NCBI GenBank assembly: GCA_900555015.1
Contig: USJL01000008.1
Coordinates: 1-64,000, forward strand
Length of the DNA: 64,000 nucleotides
Source of the DNA: an uncultured Oscillospiraceae bacterium
GTDB taxonomy: Bacteria > Bacillota > Clostridia > Oscillospirales > Acutalibacteraceae
Reading direction: 5' to 3'
The position numbers and the translations under genes are program-made. This document shows positions 26,047-35,585 of this stretch, one piece after another. Position 1 is the first letter of the stretch; every line of letters starts with the position of its first letter. The notes beneath the pieces are model-generated. The model was not told the DNA's origin. It did no database searches and saw only the letters and a program-made list of their open reading frames with translations.

Positions 26047-28284
26047 TTGGCAAAAAGAAAAAAGAATACAGACAACAGTAAACCTATTAACGAAAATGTT
26101 CATATTGAGGACGCCGGCACTATAAAAAACGAAGTTATAACAGATACTTTAACAACAAACTACATGCCCTATGCCATGAGCGTTATTTTAAGCCGTGCAA
26201 TTCCTGAAATAGACGGTTTGAAACCTTCGCACAGAAAACTATTGTACACAATGTATAATATGGGATTGCTTAAAGGCTCTACAATTAAAAGTGCAAATAT
26301 TGTAGGAAGAACAATGCAGCTTAATCCTCACGGCGACGCTTCTATTTATGATACTATGGTTCGTCTTTCAAGGGGCAACGAAACTCTTTTATATCCTTAT
26401 GTTGAGTCAAAAGGTAACTTTGGTAAAGCTTATTCAAAAAATATGATGTATGCTGCTTCCCGTTATACAGAAGCAAAACTTGCACCTATTTGCCGTGAAC
26501 TTTTTGATGATATTGATAAAGATACTGTAGATTTTGTAGATAACTATGACAATACAATGAAAGAGCCAAAACTTCTTCCTGTAACATTTCCTACAATTCT
26601 TTGTAATGTTACTACCGGTATTGCTGTAGGTATGGCTTCATCAATAGCTTCTTTTAATCTTAAAGAAGTTTGTGAAACAACAATAGCATTAATGAAAAAT
26701 CCCGACCATGTCATTTCGGATACTTTAGTTGCTCCTGATTTTGTGGGCGGCGGTTTTGTGATTTATAATAAATCTGAATTAGATAAAATTTACGAAACAG
26801 GCAGAGGTTCTGTTAAGGTTCGTTCAAAATACACATATGATAAATCATATAATTGCATTGACATTACCGAAATTCCGCCTACAACAACTTCCGAAGCGAT
26901 TATTGATAAAATAATTGAACTTGTAAAAGCCAATAAAATTCGTGAAATTTCAGATATTCGAGATGAGACTGATTTAAGCGGTTTAAAAATTACCATTGAT
27001 TTAAAACGCGGTACAGACCCAGATAAATTAATGACCCGTTTATATAAAATGACTCCTCTTGAAGACACTTTCTCTTGTAATTTTAATGTTTTAATTAACG
27101 GTAACCCCGGTGTCAGGGGAGTTCGTGAATTACTTAATGAATGGATTAATTTCAGACTTAATTGCGTTACAAGAAGAATTAATTTCAGTTTAAATAAGAA
27201 AAGAAAACAACTTCATCTTTTAAAAGGTCTTTCAAAAATCTTGCTTGATATTGATAAAGCAATTAAAATTGTAAGAGAAACAGAAAGCGAAGCAGATGTT
27301 GTTCCAAATCTTATGATTGGATTCGGAATAGATGAAATTCAAGCTGAATATGTAGCTGAAATTAAACTTCGTCATTTAAACAGAGAGTATATTTTAAAAC
27401 GTATTGCCGATATTGAAAGCTTGGAAAATGAAATTGCCGAGCTTGAACAAACCGTTTCAAGTGAAACTAAAAAGAAAAAAATTATTATTGCCGAGCTTGA
27501 TGCGGTAGTTAAAAAATATGATAACGGCAGAAAATCTCAGGTTTTATATGATTTACCTGATGAAGAAGAAGAACTTAATGCAGAGGTTCCCGATTATCCG
27601 GTAACTGTATTTATTTCTAAGGAAGGTTACGTTAAAAAAATTAAAACTGCCAATTTGAGAATGAGCGGTGAACAAAAAGTTAAGGAAGGCGATAAAATTG
27701 TTGCTGAAATAGAATGCTCAAATAAGGATGAACTTATGGCATTTACTAATAAGCAACAGGTTTATAAGGCAAAACTTGATGATTTTATTGACACAAAAGC
27801 CTCTGTTTTGGGTGAATATATTCCTGCTAAACTTTCAATGGATGAAGGAGAAGAGGCAGTTTATATTACCGTATTTAACAGTTATAAGGGTTATATGATT
27901 TTTGTTTTTGAAAACGGAAAACTTGCAAAAGTAGATATGTCTGCTTACGAAACAAAAACAAACAGGAAAAAGCTTATTAATGCTTACAGTGATAAGTCGG
28001 TTCTTGCATCTGCTTTGTATTTGCAAGAAGATACTGACATAGTTTTGTGTGCTGAAAACGGACGGCAATTATTGGTTAACACAGCCACAATTATGCCTAA
28101 AACAACTAAAAACACTCAAGGCGTTCAAGTTTTAAAACTTAAAAAGAAGAACGATAAAGTTTCTTCCGTTCATATTTACAGTGAAGGCGAGTTTGAAAAA
28201 GAATGGCGTTTTAGGGCAAAAAATTTGCCGGCTGCAGGTGCATTGCCTTCTGCCAATGATGTTGGTGAGCAGTTAACGTTTTAA
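26047..28284 (+). CDS. Type IIA topoisomerase A subunit, divergent ParC/GyrA-like
   Basis: A 745-residue DNA cleavage subunit. The catalytic tyrosine is in AASRYTEAKL. The upstream region reads LNPHGDASIYDTMVRLSRG and YPYVESKGNFGKAYS, recognisable but unlike canonical GyrA/ParC (HPHGDSSVY, VDGQGNFGS). A coiled-coil stretch at about 435-495 (LENEIAELEQTV) precedes a C-terminal domain of about 240 residues. The TTG start is supported by AAGGAGGT eight bases upstream, inside the end of the B-subunit gene. The pair forms an operon. Relaxation or decatenation is inferred from family membership. Confidence 0.85.
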   Translation: MAKRKKNTDNSKPINENVHIEDAGTIKNEVITDTLTTNYMPYAMSVILSRAIPEIDGLKPSHRKLLYTMYNMGLLKGSTIKSANIVGRTMQLNPHGDASIYDTMVRLSRGNETLLYPYVESKGNFGKAYSKNMMYAASRYTEAKLAPICRELFDDIDKDTVDFVDNYDNTMKEPKLLPVTFPTILCNVTTGIAVGMASSIASFNLKEVCETTIALMKNPDHVISDTLVAPDFVGGGFVIYNKSELDKIYETGRGSVKVRSKYTYDKSYNCIDITEIPPTTTSEAIIDKIIELVKANKIREISDIRDETDLSGLKITIDLKRGTDPDKLMTRLYKMTPLEDTFSCNFNVLINGNPGVRGVRELLNEWINFRLNCVTRRINFSLNKKRKQLHLLKGLSKILLDIDKAIKIVRETESEADVVPNLMIGFGIDEIQAEYVAEIKLRHLNREYILKRIADIESLENEIAELEQTVSSETKKKKIIIAELDAVVKKYDNGRKSQVLYDLPDEEEELNAEVPDYPVTVFISKEGYVKKIKTANLRMSGEQKVKEGDKIVAEIECSNKDELMAFTNKQQVYKAKLDDFIDTKASVLGEYIPAKLSMDEGEEAVYITVFNSYKGYMIFVFENGKLAKVDMSAYETKTNRKKLINAYSDKSVLASALYLQEDTDIVLCAENGRQLLVNTATIMPKTTKNTQGVQVLKLKKKNDKVSSVHIYSEGEFEKEWRFRAKNLPAAGALPSANDVGEQLTF

Positions 28285-28320
28285 ACATATACTTTAAATT
28301 TTTATAAAATAAAAAAACTC

Positions 28321-28349
28321 TTGCATATTATATCTTCTTATGATATAAT
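28321..28349 (+). promoter_or_regulatory. Sigma-A promoter for secG
   Basis: TTGCAT, a 17-bp spacer and TATAAT lie 35 bp before the secG ATG. Confidence 0.8.
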
Positions 28350-28384
28350 CCATTAGTATTAAATTTTCTTTGGAGGATTTTCAG

Positions 28385-28636
28385 ATGCTTTGGTATCATT
28401 ATGTATTTGGCGCAATCCTTATTGTCGCTTCAATTATTATTACAGCCGTAGTTTTAATGCAGGAAGGCAGATCACAAAACCTTTCAGGTGCAATCGCAGG
28501 CGGTGCCGATACTTTTCTCGGAAAGTCTAAAGCACGCACAATAGAAGCAAAACTTGAAAAAGTCACAAAATGGTTAATCATTGCTTTCTTTGTTATTGTG
28601 CTTGCTGCATTTTTGGTTTTCCTTTTTGTAAAATAA
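28385..28636 (+). CDS. secG: Preprotein translocase subunit SecG
   Basis: An 83-residue protein with two membrane helices (about 7-25 and 59-80) around a polar loop holding the conserved LMQEGRSQNLSGAIAGGADTFLG. It assists SecYE in protein export. The ATG at 28385 follows TGGAGG by eight bases. It is followed by a terminator rather than by rnr and smpB, its frequent partners. Confidence 0.93.
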   Translation: MLWYHYVFGAILIVASIIITAVVLMQEGRSQNLSGAIAGGADTFLGKSKARTIEAKLEKVTKWLIIAFFVIVLAAFLVFLFVK

Positions 28637-28643
28637 AAAAGGC

Positions 28644-28677
28644 AAATAACCTTGCGCTATGCAAGGTTATTTTTTTT
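28644..28677 (+). terminator. Terminator after secG
   Basis: AAATAACCTTGC pairs with GCAAGGTTATTT across loop GCTAT and runs into Ts. The next gene's ribosome binding site begins immediately after it. Confidence 0.9.
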
Positions 28678-28686
28678 GGAGTAATA

Positions 28687-29568
28687 ATGAATTATATTAT
28701 ATTTGATTTAGAATGGAATAACGCCTATAATTACAAAACTAAAAAAGGAATGAATGAAATTATTGAAATCGGCGCTGTTAAGTTAGACCGACATTTCAAT
28801 GTTATTGATACTTTTAAACAGCTTATTTATCCTAAGTTGTCTAAAAAACTTTCTTCTCGTTTTAAAAATTTAACTCATATTACTGTTGAAGAAATTAAAG
28901 AAAACGGCATTCCTTTTGAACAGGCGATTAACGATTTTTCAAGATGGGCTGATAAAGAAAACAGTATTTATATGAGTTGGTCAAACAGCGACTTATACGT
29001 TTTAATAGATAACTTTAAACATTTTTTCGGCAAAACTTCCATTGATTTTATAAAAAAATATGTTGACGTTCAAAAATTTTGCCAACGTAATATAAAATCA
29101 GAAAATTCAAACCAAATCAGTTTAAGCAACTGCGCCGAAATTATGAATATTTCAGTTGATAATGAAAATTTACACCGTGCTCTTGAAGACTGTTATTTGG
29201 CAGCAAAATGTTTTGAAAAATCTTACAATGAATCGGATTTAAAAAATTATATAGTTAATTGTGATAAAGAATTTTTTGAGCGCTTGGTATATAAGCCGTT
29301 TAACATAACCCAAAGAAAATATGGCGATTTTAATGTTGATAACGTTAAATTTAACTGTCCTATTTGCAATTCACAGCTTTTAAATGTTACAGAATATGAA
29401 TATAAGTACAATGCTTTTAAAAATTTAAGCGAATGTAAAGAATGTAATAAAAAATTTTGGGTTCTTTTCAGAGCAAAAAAGACTTATGACGGCATTGAAA
29501 TTCATGAAAAAATAACACCTGTGAGCAAAAAACGTATTAATAAAATAAATAAAACAGTAAATAAATAA
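28687..29568 (+). CDS. DEDDh 3'-5' exonuclease with C-terminal Cys pairs
   Basis: A 293-residue protein with a DnaQ-type exonuclease domain in residues 1-180: IFDLEWN (Exo I, D and E), IYMSWSNSDLYVL (Exo II) and NLHRALEDCYLA (Exo III with the DEDDh histidine). The rest carries two cysteine pairs, CPICN and CKECNKKFW, which probably form a zinc ribbon. It resembles the KapD-like or sporulation-inhibitor exonuclease group; whether it acts on RNA or DNA is not visible. The ATG at 28687 follows GGAG at the end of the secG terminator; the longer frame overlapping secG has no support. Confidence 0.82.
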   Translation: MNYIIFDLEWNNAYNYKTKKGMNEIIEIGAVKLDRHFNVIDTFKQLIYPKLSKKLSSRFKNLTHITVEEIKENGIPFEQAINDFSRWADKENSIYMSWSNSDLYVLIDNFKHFFGKTSIDFIKKYVDVQKFCQRNIKSENSNQISLSNCAEIMNISVDNENLHRALEDCYLAAKCFEKSYNESDLKNYIVNCDKEFFERLVYKPFNITQRKYGDFNVDNVKFNCPICNSQLLNVTEYEYKYNAFKNLSECKECNKKFWVLFRAKKTYDGIEIHEKITPVSKKRINKINKTVNK

Positions 29569-29597
29569 TGCAAATTATTAATTTTTATAAAATATTC

Positions 29598-29626
29598 TTT
29601 ATTTAATTTTATTTATATAGTATAAT
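29598..29626 (+). promoter_or_regulatory. Possible promoter for the PBP gene
   Basis: A good TATAAT lies 17 bp after a weak TTTATT, about 38 bp before the start codon. Confidence 0.4.
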
Positions 29627-29663
29627 ATCCGGTGTAAACTACTTGTTTAGGAGGTATGAACAT

Positions 29664-32033
29664 ATGGCAAACAAAGATTATGATGATTTGTTAGAATCCT
29701 TTATGAATAATTCCGCCAAAGTTTATAACGAAGACAAGAAAAATTTAAATAAATCAAACGATGTGCCAACTGCGTACAGCAAAGCCGGCGAAAAGAAAAA
29801 TACCCCTGTAAAAAGAGGCAGAGATATTGAAAAAGAAATTGCCGACAAAAAGAAAAATTCGGCTAAAAACAAACCTAAAAAGCAAAAAGCTTCAACCGGT
29901 TCCAAAATCGGCAAAGTTCTTTTGGGTATTCTTTTGGTGTGTGTTGTTGTTGGCGTTGTGTGTTTTTCAGTAATTTCAATTTACGGCTACAGCGTTGTTC
30001 ACGGCGATCCTGTTTTTAATCTTACAGAAGAAAAGTACAGTCAAAATCAAACTTCGTTTATTTACGGAACAGATTCAGACGGTAATGATGTTGAAATTAC
30101 ACGTCTTCACGGCGAAGAAAACCGAATTTGGGTTAATCTGTCTGATATGAACGAATATATGCCAAAAGCATTTATAGCAGCTGAAGACCAACGATTTGAC
30201 AGGCACCACGGCGTTGACTGGACAAGACTTGTTGGCATCATCGTTAAGCGTTCCAATAGGGGACAGGGCGGTTCAACTATTACTCAACAGCTAATTAAAA
30301 ATTTAACCGATGAAAATGATGTTACCCTTGTTCGTAAATTTAATGAAATACTTTCAGCTTTAAATATTGAAAAAAATTATTCTAAAAACGAAATTATAGA
30401 AGCATATTTAAATACTATTTATCTTTCAAGCGGCTGTTACGGCGTTAAAACAGCATCTGAAAAGTATTTTGGCAAAAATGTTTCAGATTTAAATATTGCC
30501 GAATGCGCTTGCATCGCTGCAATTACGCAGTTTCCAAGTCAATATGACCCATTAAGACATCCGGAAAAAAATAAAAAACGCCAAACTTGGATTTTAGGTC
30601 AAATGCTTAAACAGGGTTATATTTCCCAAGAACAGTACGATGAAGCCATTAATTATGAAATGGTATTTACCAACAGCGAAAATTACCAGGGAAGTCAGGT
30701 TTCAGGTGAAGAAAGCAGCGTAAACGATAATATTATTGAAAATTATTATGTTGACTGTGTTATTAAAACTGTTCTTGAAGATTTGCAAAAAATGGGCTAT
30801 ACCGAAAAGAAAGCAAAATCATTGCTTTACGGCGGTGGCTTAAAAGTTTATACGGCTATTGATTTTGACGTTCAGGAAGCATTGGAAGATGTTTATGAAA
30901 ATTATCGTAAAATGCCTGATGAATCGGTTCAGGGTGCGATGGTTGTAATGAACTATGAAGGTAGGATTTTGGGACTTGTAGGCGGCACCGGCGAATATGA
31001 CGGTACATTGGGACTTAACCGAGCAATCCAATCAAAAAGGCAGCCCGGTTCAACTATTAAGCCTCTTTCAGTTTACGGTCCGGCTATTGAAAAAAGCTTA
31101 ACTGACGATAACTGTAATATTTATTGGTCAACCTTGTTGCCGGATAAACCGCTTAAAAAAGTTAACGGTAAAATGTGGCCTACAAACCAAGGCGGTTCCT
31201 ATTCAGGTAATAATGTTACTTTACAATATGGTCTTTCTAAATCATTAAATACAATTTCAGCTCAAACATTAGATATTATCGGTGTCGACTATTCATTTGA
31301 TTTTATAACGGAAAGATTTCATATTTCTACTTTGGATTCTGTCAGGGACTGCGATTACGCACCAATGGCAACAGGTTCTGTTACAAACGGTGTTATTCCA
31401 CTTGAAATGACTGCCGCATTTGCTGCATTCGGTAACGGCGGTCAGTATTATGCACCGTATTGTTATTACAAAATTGAGGACAGTTTGGGTAATGTTATTA
31501 TTCAAACAGATGCAGAGGCAACAAAAGAGCAAGCATTAACCGAAGGTTCAGCTTGGGTAATGAACAAAATGCTTCAAACGGTTATGACAAGCGGTACAGG
31601 TACTTCTTACCGACTTTCAGGCATTGAATGCTTTGGTAAAACCGGTACAACTACTGACGATAAAGACCGTTGGTTTGTTGGCGGCACTCCCGAATATGTT
31701 GCTGCTGTTTGGTACGGATACGACCAACCTAAAGAAATTGTTTATCGTTTATCTGCAAACCCGTCAGGAACTATTTGGAAAACTGTTATGTCTGAAATTT
31801 ATGATAAAAAAGGCACTAATAAAAAATCTTTCCCGGAATTTGACGGTATTGTTCAAAAATCTTATGATTCTTCAAACGGAAAGCTTGCCCGCTATTCCTC
31901 AGGTAACAGCGGTTGGTATGATGTAAATAATCTTCCCGGCTATTCGTCAAACTCTTATTCCGAAACTAAAGGTTCCAATACAAAAGAATCCGAAAATTCC
32001 AACACAGCTGAAACAACTGCTTCTAATGAATAA
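29664..32033 (+). CDS. Class A penicillin-binding protein
   Basis: A 789-residue bifunctional peptidoglycan synthase. A cytoplasmic Lys/Asn-rich segment of about 80 residues and a membrane helix (83-107) lead into the GT51 glycosyltransferase, with catalytic E174 in AAEDQRFDRHHG and GGSTITQQLIKN. The transpeptidase has S463-T-I-K466, S527-L-N529 and K659-T-G-T662. The C-terminal tail is Ser/Asn/Thr-rich and probably disordered in the wall. The ATG follows AGGAGGT. Sequence alone does not separate a vegetative enzyme (PbpA/PonA type) from a sporulation one (PbpF type). Confidence 0.93.
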   Translation: MANKDYDDLLESFMNNSAKVYNEDKKNLNKSNDVPTAYSKAGEKKNTPVKRGRDIEKEIADKKKNSAKNKPKKQKASTGSKIGKVLLGILLVCVVVGVVCFSVISIYGYSVVHGDPVFNLTEEKYSQNQTSFIYGTDSDGNDVEITRLHGEENRIWVNLSDMNEYMPKAFIAAEDQRFDRHHGVDWTRLVGIIVKRSNRGQGGSTITQQLIKNLTDENDVTLVRKFNEILSALNIEKNYSKNEIIEAYLNTIYLSSGCYGVKTASEKYFGKNVSDLNIAECACIAAITQFPSQYDPLRHPEKNKKRQTWILGQMLKQGYISQEQYDEAINYEMVFTNSENYQGSQVSGEESSVNDNIIENYYVDCVIKTVLEDLQKMGYTEKKAKSLLYGGGLKVYTAIDFDVQEALEDVYENYRKMPDESVQGAMVVMNYEGRILGLVGGTGEYDGTLGLNRAIQSKRQPGSTIKPLSVYGPAIEKSLTDDNCNIYWSTLLPDKPLKKVNGKMWPTNQGGSYSGNNVTLQYGLSKSLNTISAQTLDIIGVDYSFDFITERFHISTLDSVRDCDYAPMATGSVTNGVIPLEMTAAFAAFGNGGQYYAPYCYYKIEDSLGNVIIQTDAEATKEQALTEGSAWVMNKMLQTVMTSGTGTSYRLSGIECFGKTGTTTDDKDRWFVGGTPEYVAAVWYGYDQPKEIVYRLSANPSGTIWKTVMSEIYDKKGTNKKSFPEFDGIVQKSYDSSNGKLARYSSGNSGWYDVNNLPGYSSNSYSETKGSNTKESENSNTAETTASNE

Positions 32034-32039
32034 ATTAAA

Positions 32040-32070
32040 AAGGGCATCATTTACAGATGCCCTTAATTTA
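32040..32070 (+). terminator. Terminator-like hairpin after the PBP gene
   Basis: AAGGGCATC-ATTTACA-GATGCCCTT is followed by AATTTATA. The weak T run suggests partial read-through into ruvX. Confidence 0.6.
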
Positions 32071-32080
32071 TAGGTGATAT

Positions 32081-32497
32081 ATGAAAATAATGTCTGTTGA
32101 TTACGGTGATTCAAGAACCGGTATTGCTTTTTGTGATAAAAATGAAACACTTGCTTTTCCTTTTACAGTTGTAAACGAAAAATATTTACCGAAATTAATA
32201 AATAAATTAGTCGAAATTGTTAATTCGGAAAAACCTGAAAAAATTGTTATCGGTCTTCCGAGAAATATGGACGGTTCGTACGGCTATCGCTGTGATGCAT
32301 GTAAAGAGCTTGGAAACGAATTGGCTAATTTTGTTAAGATTCCTATTGATTATCAAGATGAACGTTTAACAACAGTCATTGCACACAACGTGCTTTCAGC
32401 GAATAATGTTAAAGGTAAGAAAAGAAAAGAAAATGTAGATGCTGTTTCTGCCGTAATGATTTTACAGTCATATATTGATAAGAATAAATCTTTGTAA
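32081..32497 (+). CDS. ruvX: RuvX/YqgF family Holliday junction resolvase-like protein
   Basis: A 138-residue RNase H-fold protein. SVDYGDSRTGIAFCD holds the first catalytic Asp, IVIGLPRNMDGSYG the central block, YQDERLTT a conserved Glu, and VDAVSAVMIL the last Asp. YqgF is needed for 16S rRNA 5'-end maturation in E. coli, and related proteins cut branched DNA, so either role is possible. The ATG follows AGGTGA. Confidence 0.9.
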   Translation: MKIMSVDYGDSRTGIAFCDKNETLAFPFTVVNEKYLPKLINKLVEIVNSEKPEKIVIGLPRNMDGSYGYRCDACKELGNELANFVKIPIDYQDERLTTVIAHNVLSANNVKGKKRKENVDAVSAVMILQSYIDKNKSL

Positions 32498-32524
32498 AAC
32501 AACGTATTATTTTACGGTGATTTT

Positions 32525-33052
32525 TTGATTTTCTCTGTTAAGCAAACAAAAATAATTATAGATTATTCTTTTTTTCTTTTATTGTCGTTTGCTGTTTTTT
32601 ACGGATATAAAAACGCTGTAATGATAATATTGTTTTCATGTTTACATGAATTAGGCCATTTAACCGCATTATTGCTATTTAACGCTAAGCCAAATTATAT
32701 TAAGCTGTCATTTTACGGAATTTCATTAAATTATTGTAATAAACTTGGCAGAATTAAAGAGTTAATTGTTATACTTTGCGGTCCCGCAGTTAATTTATTA
32801 CTTTATTTGATTTTAAAAGATGAAATTAATTTGTTTCTTTTTATAATTAATATGTATCCGGTGCTTCCGCTTGACGGCGGCAGAGCATTAAATACCGTTT
32901 TTCAGAATAATGGGAAATTTATTTCGTTATTCTTTTTAGTGTTGCTTATTGGGTTATCACTGTATTTATTGGTAATTTATAAAATTTGGTCACTGATTTT
33001 AATAGTTATTTATTTACTGATTTTTAATATAAAACAAATGAGGTTCATATGA
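32525..33052 (+). CDS. M50 site-2 protease, SpoIVFB-like
   Basis: A 175-residue integral membrane metalloprotease. The zinc motif HELGH lies in the second helix (FSCLHELGHLTALL) and the third ligand in LPLDGGRALN. SpoIVFB cuts pro-sigma-K during sporulation; this protein is short, ends soon after the catalytic core and lacks the CBS domain of Bacillus SpoIVFB. Its position directly before the TIGR03960/TIGR03936 pair matches many Clostridia, where this gene is called spoIVFB. The TTG start follows ACGGTGA. It overlaps the next gene by four bases (ATGA). Confidence 0.78.
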   Translation: MIFSVKQTKIIIDYSFFLLLSFAVFYGYKNAVMIILFSCLHELGHLTALLLFNAKPNYIKLSFYGISLNYCNKLGRIKELIVILCGPAVNLLLYLILKDEINLFLFIINMYPVLPLDGGRALNTVFQNNGKFISLFFLVLLIGLSLYLLVIYKIWSLILIVIYLLIFNIKQMRFI

Positions 33053-34890
33053 AAAAGAATGTTGAAAAAATACTTCAATATGTGCAAAAGCCAGCACGTT
33101 ATGTTGGAGGGGAATTAAACAGCGTACAAAAGGATTTAAATAAAATCAGCTTAAGATATGCTTTTTGCTTTCCGGATTTATATGAAATAGGAATGAGTCA
33201 TCTTGGAATGAAAATAATTTATTCTCTTGTTAATGACAGAGATGATTCTTGGTGTGAACGTGTTTTTGCTCCTGATTTAGATATGGAAGAGCAAATGCGA
33301 AAAAATAATATTCCTTTATTTGCACTTGAAAGCGGAGATTATATTAAAGATTTTGATATAATCGGTTTCACGCTTATGTATGAACTTTCTTATACAAACG
33401 TGCTGAATATGCTTGACTTAGCTCAAATACCTCTCAAATCCAAAGACAGAACGGATTTAACGCCTATAATTTGTTGCGGCGGACCTTGTGCCTGTAATCC
33501 AGAGCCGATTGTTGATTTTATGGATATCGTTTTTTTAGGCGATGGGGAAGAATCAACCGTTCAGGTGCTTGATTTATTAAAAAAATGCATAGAAGAAGAA
33601 AAAAGCAAAAAAGAATTTTTACTTTTGGCAAAAGACATCAAAGGCGTTTACGTTCCTTCGTTTTATGAAGACAGCTATAACGAAGACGGTACATTAAAAG
33701 AATTGAAACCGTTAAATAACGCACCTGCTAAAGTCAAAAAATCCGTTGTTTCGGATATGAATAAATGTTTTTATCCAAAAAGTTTTGTTGTTCCGTTTAT
33801 AAGCATTGTTCACGACAGAGCGGTGGAAGAAATATTTCGCGGCTGCATTAGAGGCTGTCGTTTTTGTCAGGCAGGCTTTATATACAGACCCATTCGTGAA
33901 AAATCTGTTGAAACTATAAACAAACAGGCAAAAACGTTAATTGATTCAACAGGCTATGATGAGTTATCATTGTGTTCTCTTTCTACTTCCGACCACAGTA
34001 ACGTTAATGAAATGTTAACGTCGCTCATTGATTGGACAGTTAAAGATAAAATTAATTTATCATTACCGTCATTGCGTGTTGATAATTTTTCCGATGAACT
34101 GGCAGATAAACTTAATAAAGTTCGTAAAAGCGGGTTAACATTTGCTCCTGAAGCAGGCACACAGCGTTTGCGTGATGTAATTAATAAAAATGTAACCGAG
34201 GAAGAAGTTTTACGCACTTGCACAAAAGCATTTGATAACGGTTGGACTTCTGTTAAACTTTATTTTATGATGGGATTGCCTACGGAAACCATGGAAGATA
34301 TTGAAGGCATCGCCGATTTGGGAATGAAAGTAATTCATGCTTTTTATAATAATCCGCAAAGGCAAAAAGGAAGCGGTGTGCAAGTTTCTATAAGCTGTGC
34401 GTCATTTATTCCAAAACCTTTTACACCGTTTCAGTGGGAACCTGAAGACTCAATGGAAAATCTTCAGGCTAAACAAGCACATTTGCTGGAGTCAATTCCA
34501 ACGAAAAAAATTAAAGTGTCTTATCATCAAACACCTACTTCTTTACTTGAAGGTGTTCTTGCCCGTGGCGACAGACGGCTTAACAACGTTATTTATGATG
34601 CTTGGAAATTAGGATGTAAATTCGATTCATGGGATGACAGATTTGATTTTAACGCTTGGACAAAGGCTTTTAAATTAAACGGCATCGACCCATTTTTCTA
34701 TACTAAAAGAAAAAGACCTTTTGATGAAATATTACCTTGGGATCACCTTGATTACGGCGTTTCAAGAAAATTTCTTGAAAATGAAAATAAAAAAGCGCAT
34801 GAAAATAAAACGACGCCTCATTGTCGCATAAAATGTGCCGGTTGCGGAGCTAATATGATTAACGGGGGTAACTGTGATGCGAGAGGTTAG
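33049..34890 (+). CDS. B12-binding/radical SAM protein, TIGR03960 family
   Basis: A 613-residue protein. A cobalamin-binding-type N-terminal domain (YAFCFPDLYEIGMSHLGMKI) is followed by the radical SAM core with cluster cysteines C266-x3-C270-x2-C273 in FRGCIRGCRFCQAGF. The C terminus has four clustered cysteines (CRIKCAGCGANMINGGNC). The reaction is not known; family neighbours point to RNA or ribosome modification, which is inference. It overlaps the TIGR03936 gene, to which it is fused in some bacteria. Confidence 0.88.
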   Translation: MKKNVEKILQYVQKPARYVGGELNSVQKDLNKISLRYAFCFPDLYEIGMSHLGMKIIYSLVNDRDDSWCERVFAPDLDMEEQMRKNNIPLFALESGDYIKDFDIIGFTLMYELSYTNVLNMLDLAQIPLKSKDRTDLTPIICCGGPCACNPEPIVDFMDIVFLGDGEESTVQVLDLLKKCIEEEKSKKEFLLLAKDIKGVYVPSFYEDSYNEDGTLKELKPLNNAPAKVKKSVVSDMNKCFYPKSFVVPFISIVHDRAVEEIFRGCIRGCRFCQAGFIYRPIREKSVETINKQAKTLIDSTGYDELSLCSLSTSDHSNVNEMLTSLIDWTVKDKINLSLPSLRVDNFSDELADKLNKVRKSGLTFAPEAGTQRLRDVINKNVTEEEVLRTCTKAFDNGWTSVKLYFMMGLPTETMEDIEGIADLGMKVIHAFYNNPQRQKGSGVQVSISCASFIPKPFTPFQWEPEDSMENLQAKQAHLLESIPTKKIKVSYHQTPTSLLEGVLARGDRRLNNVIYDAWKLGCKFDSWDDRFDFNAWTKAFKLNGIDPFFYTKRKRPFDEILPWDHLDYGVSRKFLENENKKAHENKTTPHCRIKCAGCGANMINGGNCDARG

Positions 34891-35542
34891 ATTAAAATTT
34901 TCTAAAACTGACAGATGTAAATACATAAGTCATCTTGATATTAACAGATGTATGTCTCGTGCATTAACAAGGGCTCAAATTCCATTATGGTATACAGAAG
35001 GATTTAATCCACATCCATATATGTGCTTTTCTTTGCCTCTTCCGTTAGGCGTTGAAAGCCTAAATGAAAGTATGGATATACGAATCACTGCCGATATTTC
35101 AAATGAAGAAATTAAGTCTAAAATGAATAATGTTTTACCCACCGGAATACGTATTTTAGATGTTTATGACGATTTCAGACCCGATAAAGATATAGCTTAC
35201 GCAGATTACGTTATAAAAATACAATTTAAAGATAATAAAAATGCTTTTGAAAAAATCGCTTCTGTTCTTAACGGCGATGAAATTACAGCAGTAAAAAAAG
35301 CTAAAAAGGGTAAAAGAAAAGTTTTTAAAGAAGTTAATATAAAACCGCTAATTTACAGCAGTAACGCATCAATAAGAAACGATGAAATAGTACTTAATTT
35401 GAGGCTTTGTGCAGGTATTGAAAAAAATCTTAATCCATGCTTGTTATTTGATACAATAATTAAATTGATAGATATGGATTATGAATGGAAAAGTATTTCA
35501 AAAATTTCTTTGTTAGATAAGGATTTTAAGAAATTTAAGTAA
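34877..35542 (+). CDS. TIGR03936 family (DUF2344) protein
   Basis: A 221-residue protein with the family signatures RLKFSKTDRCKYISHLDINR and YTEGFNPHPYMCFSLPLPLG. It is the partner of the radical SAM protein encoded just upstream, with which it overlaps by 14 bases. The ATG at 34877 is chosen because GGGGG lies eight bases upstream; the GTG three bases earlier is the alternative. In many Clostridia the next genes are rng, rplU and rpmA; here rplS follows instead. Confidence 0.85.
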   Translation: MREVRLKFSKTDRCKYISHLDINRCMSRALTRAQIPLWYTEGFNPHPYMCFSLPLPLGVESLNESMDIRITADISNEEIKSKMNNVLPTGIRILDVYDDFRPDKDIAYADYVIKIQFKDNKNAFEKIASVLNGDEITAVKKAKKGKRKVFKEVNIKPLIYSSNASIRNDEIVLNLRLCAGIEKNLNPCLLFDTIIKLIDMDYEWKSISKISLLDKDFKKFK

Positions 35543-35549
35543 AAAACAC

Positions 35550-35578
35550 TTGCATTTATTTACAACTTGTGATATATT
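35550..35578 (+). promoter_or_regulatory. Sigma-A promoter for rplS
   Basis: TTGCAT, a 17-bp spacer and TATATT lie directly upstream of the structured leader. Confidence 0.8.
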
Positions 35579-35585
35579 ATTTGAG

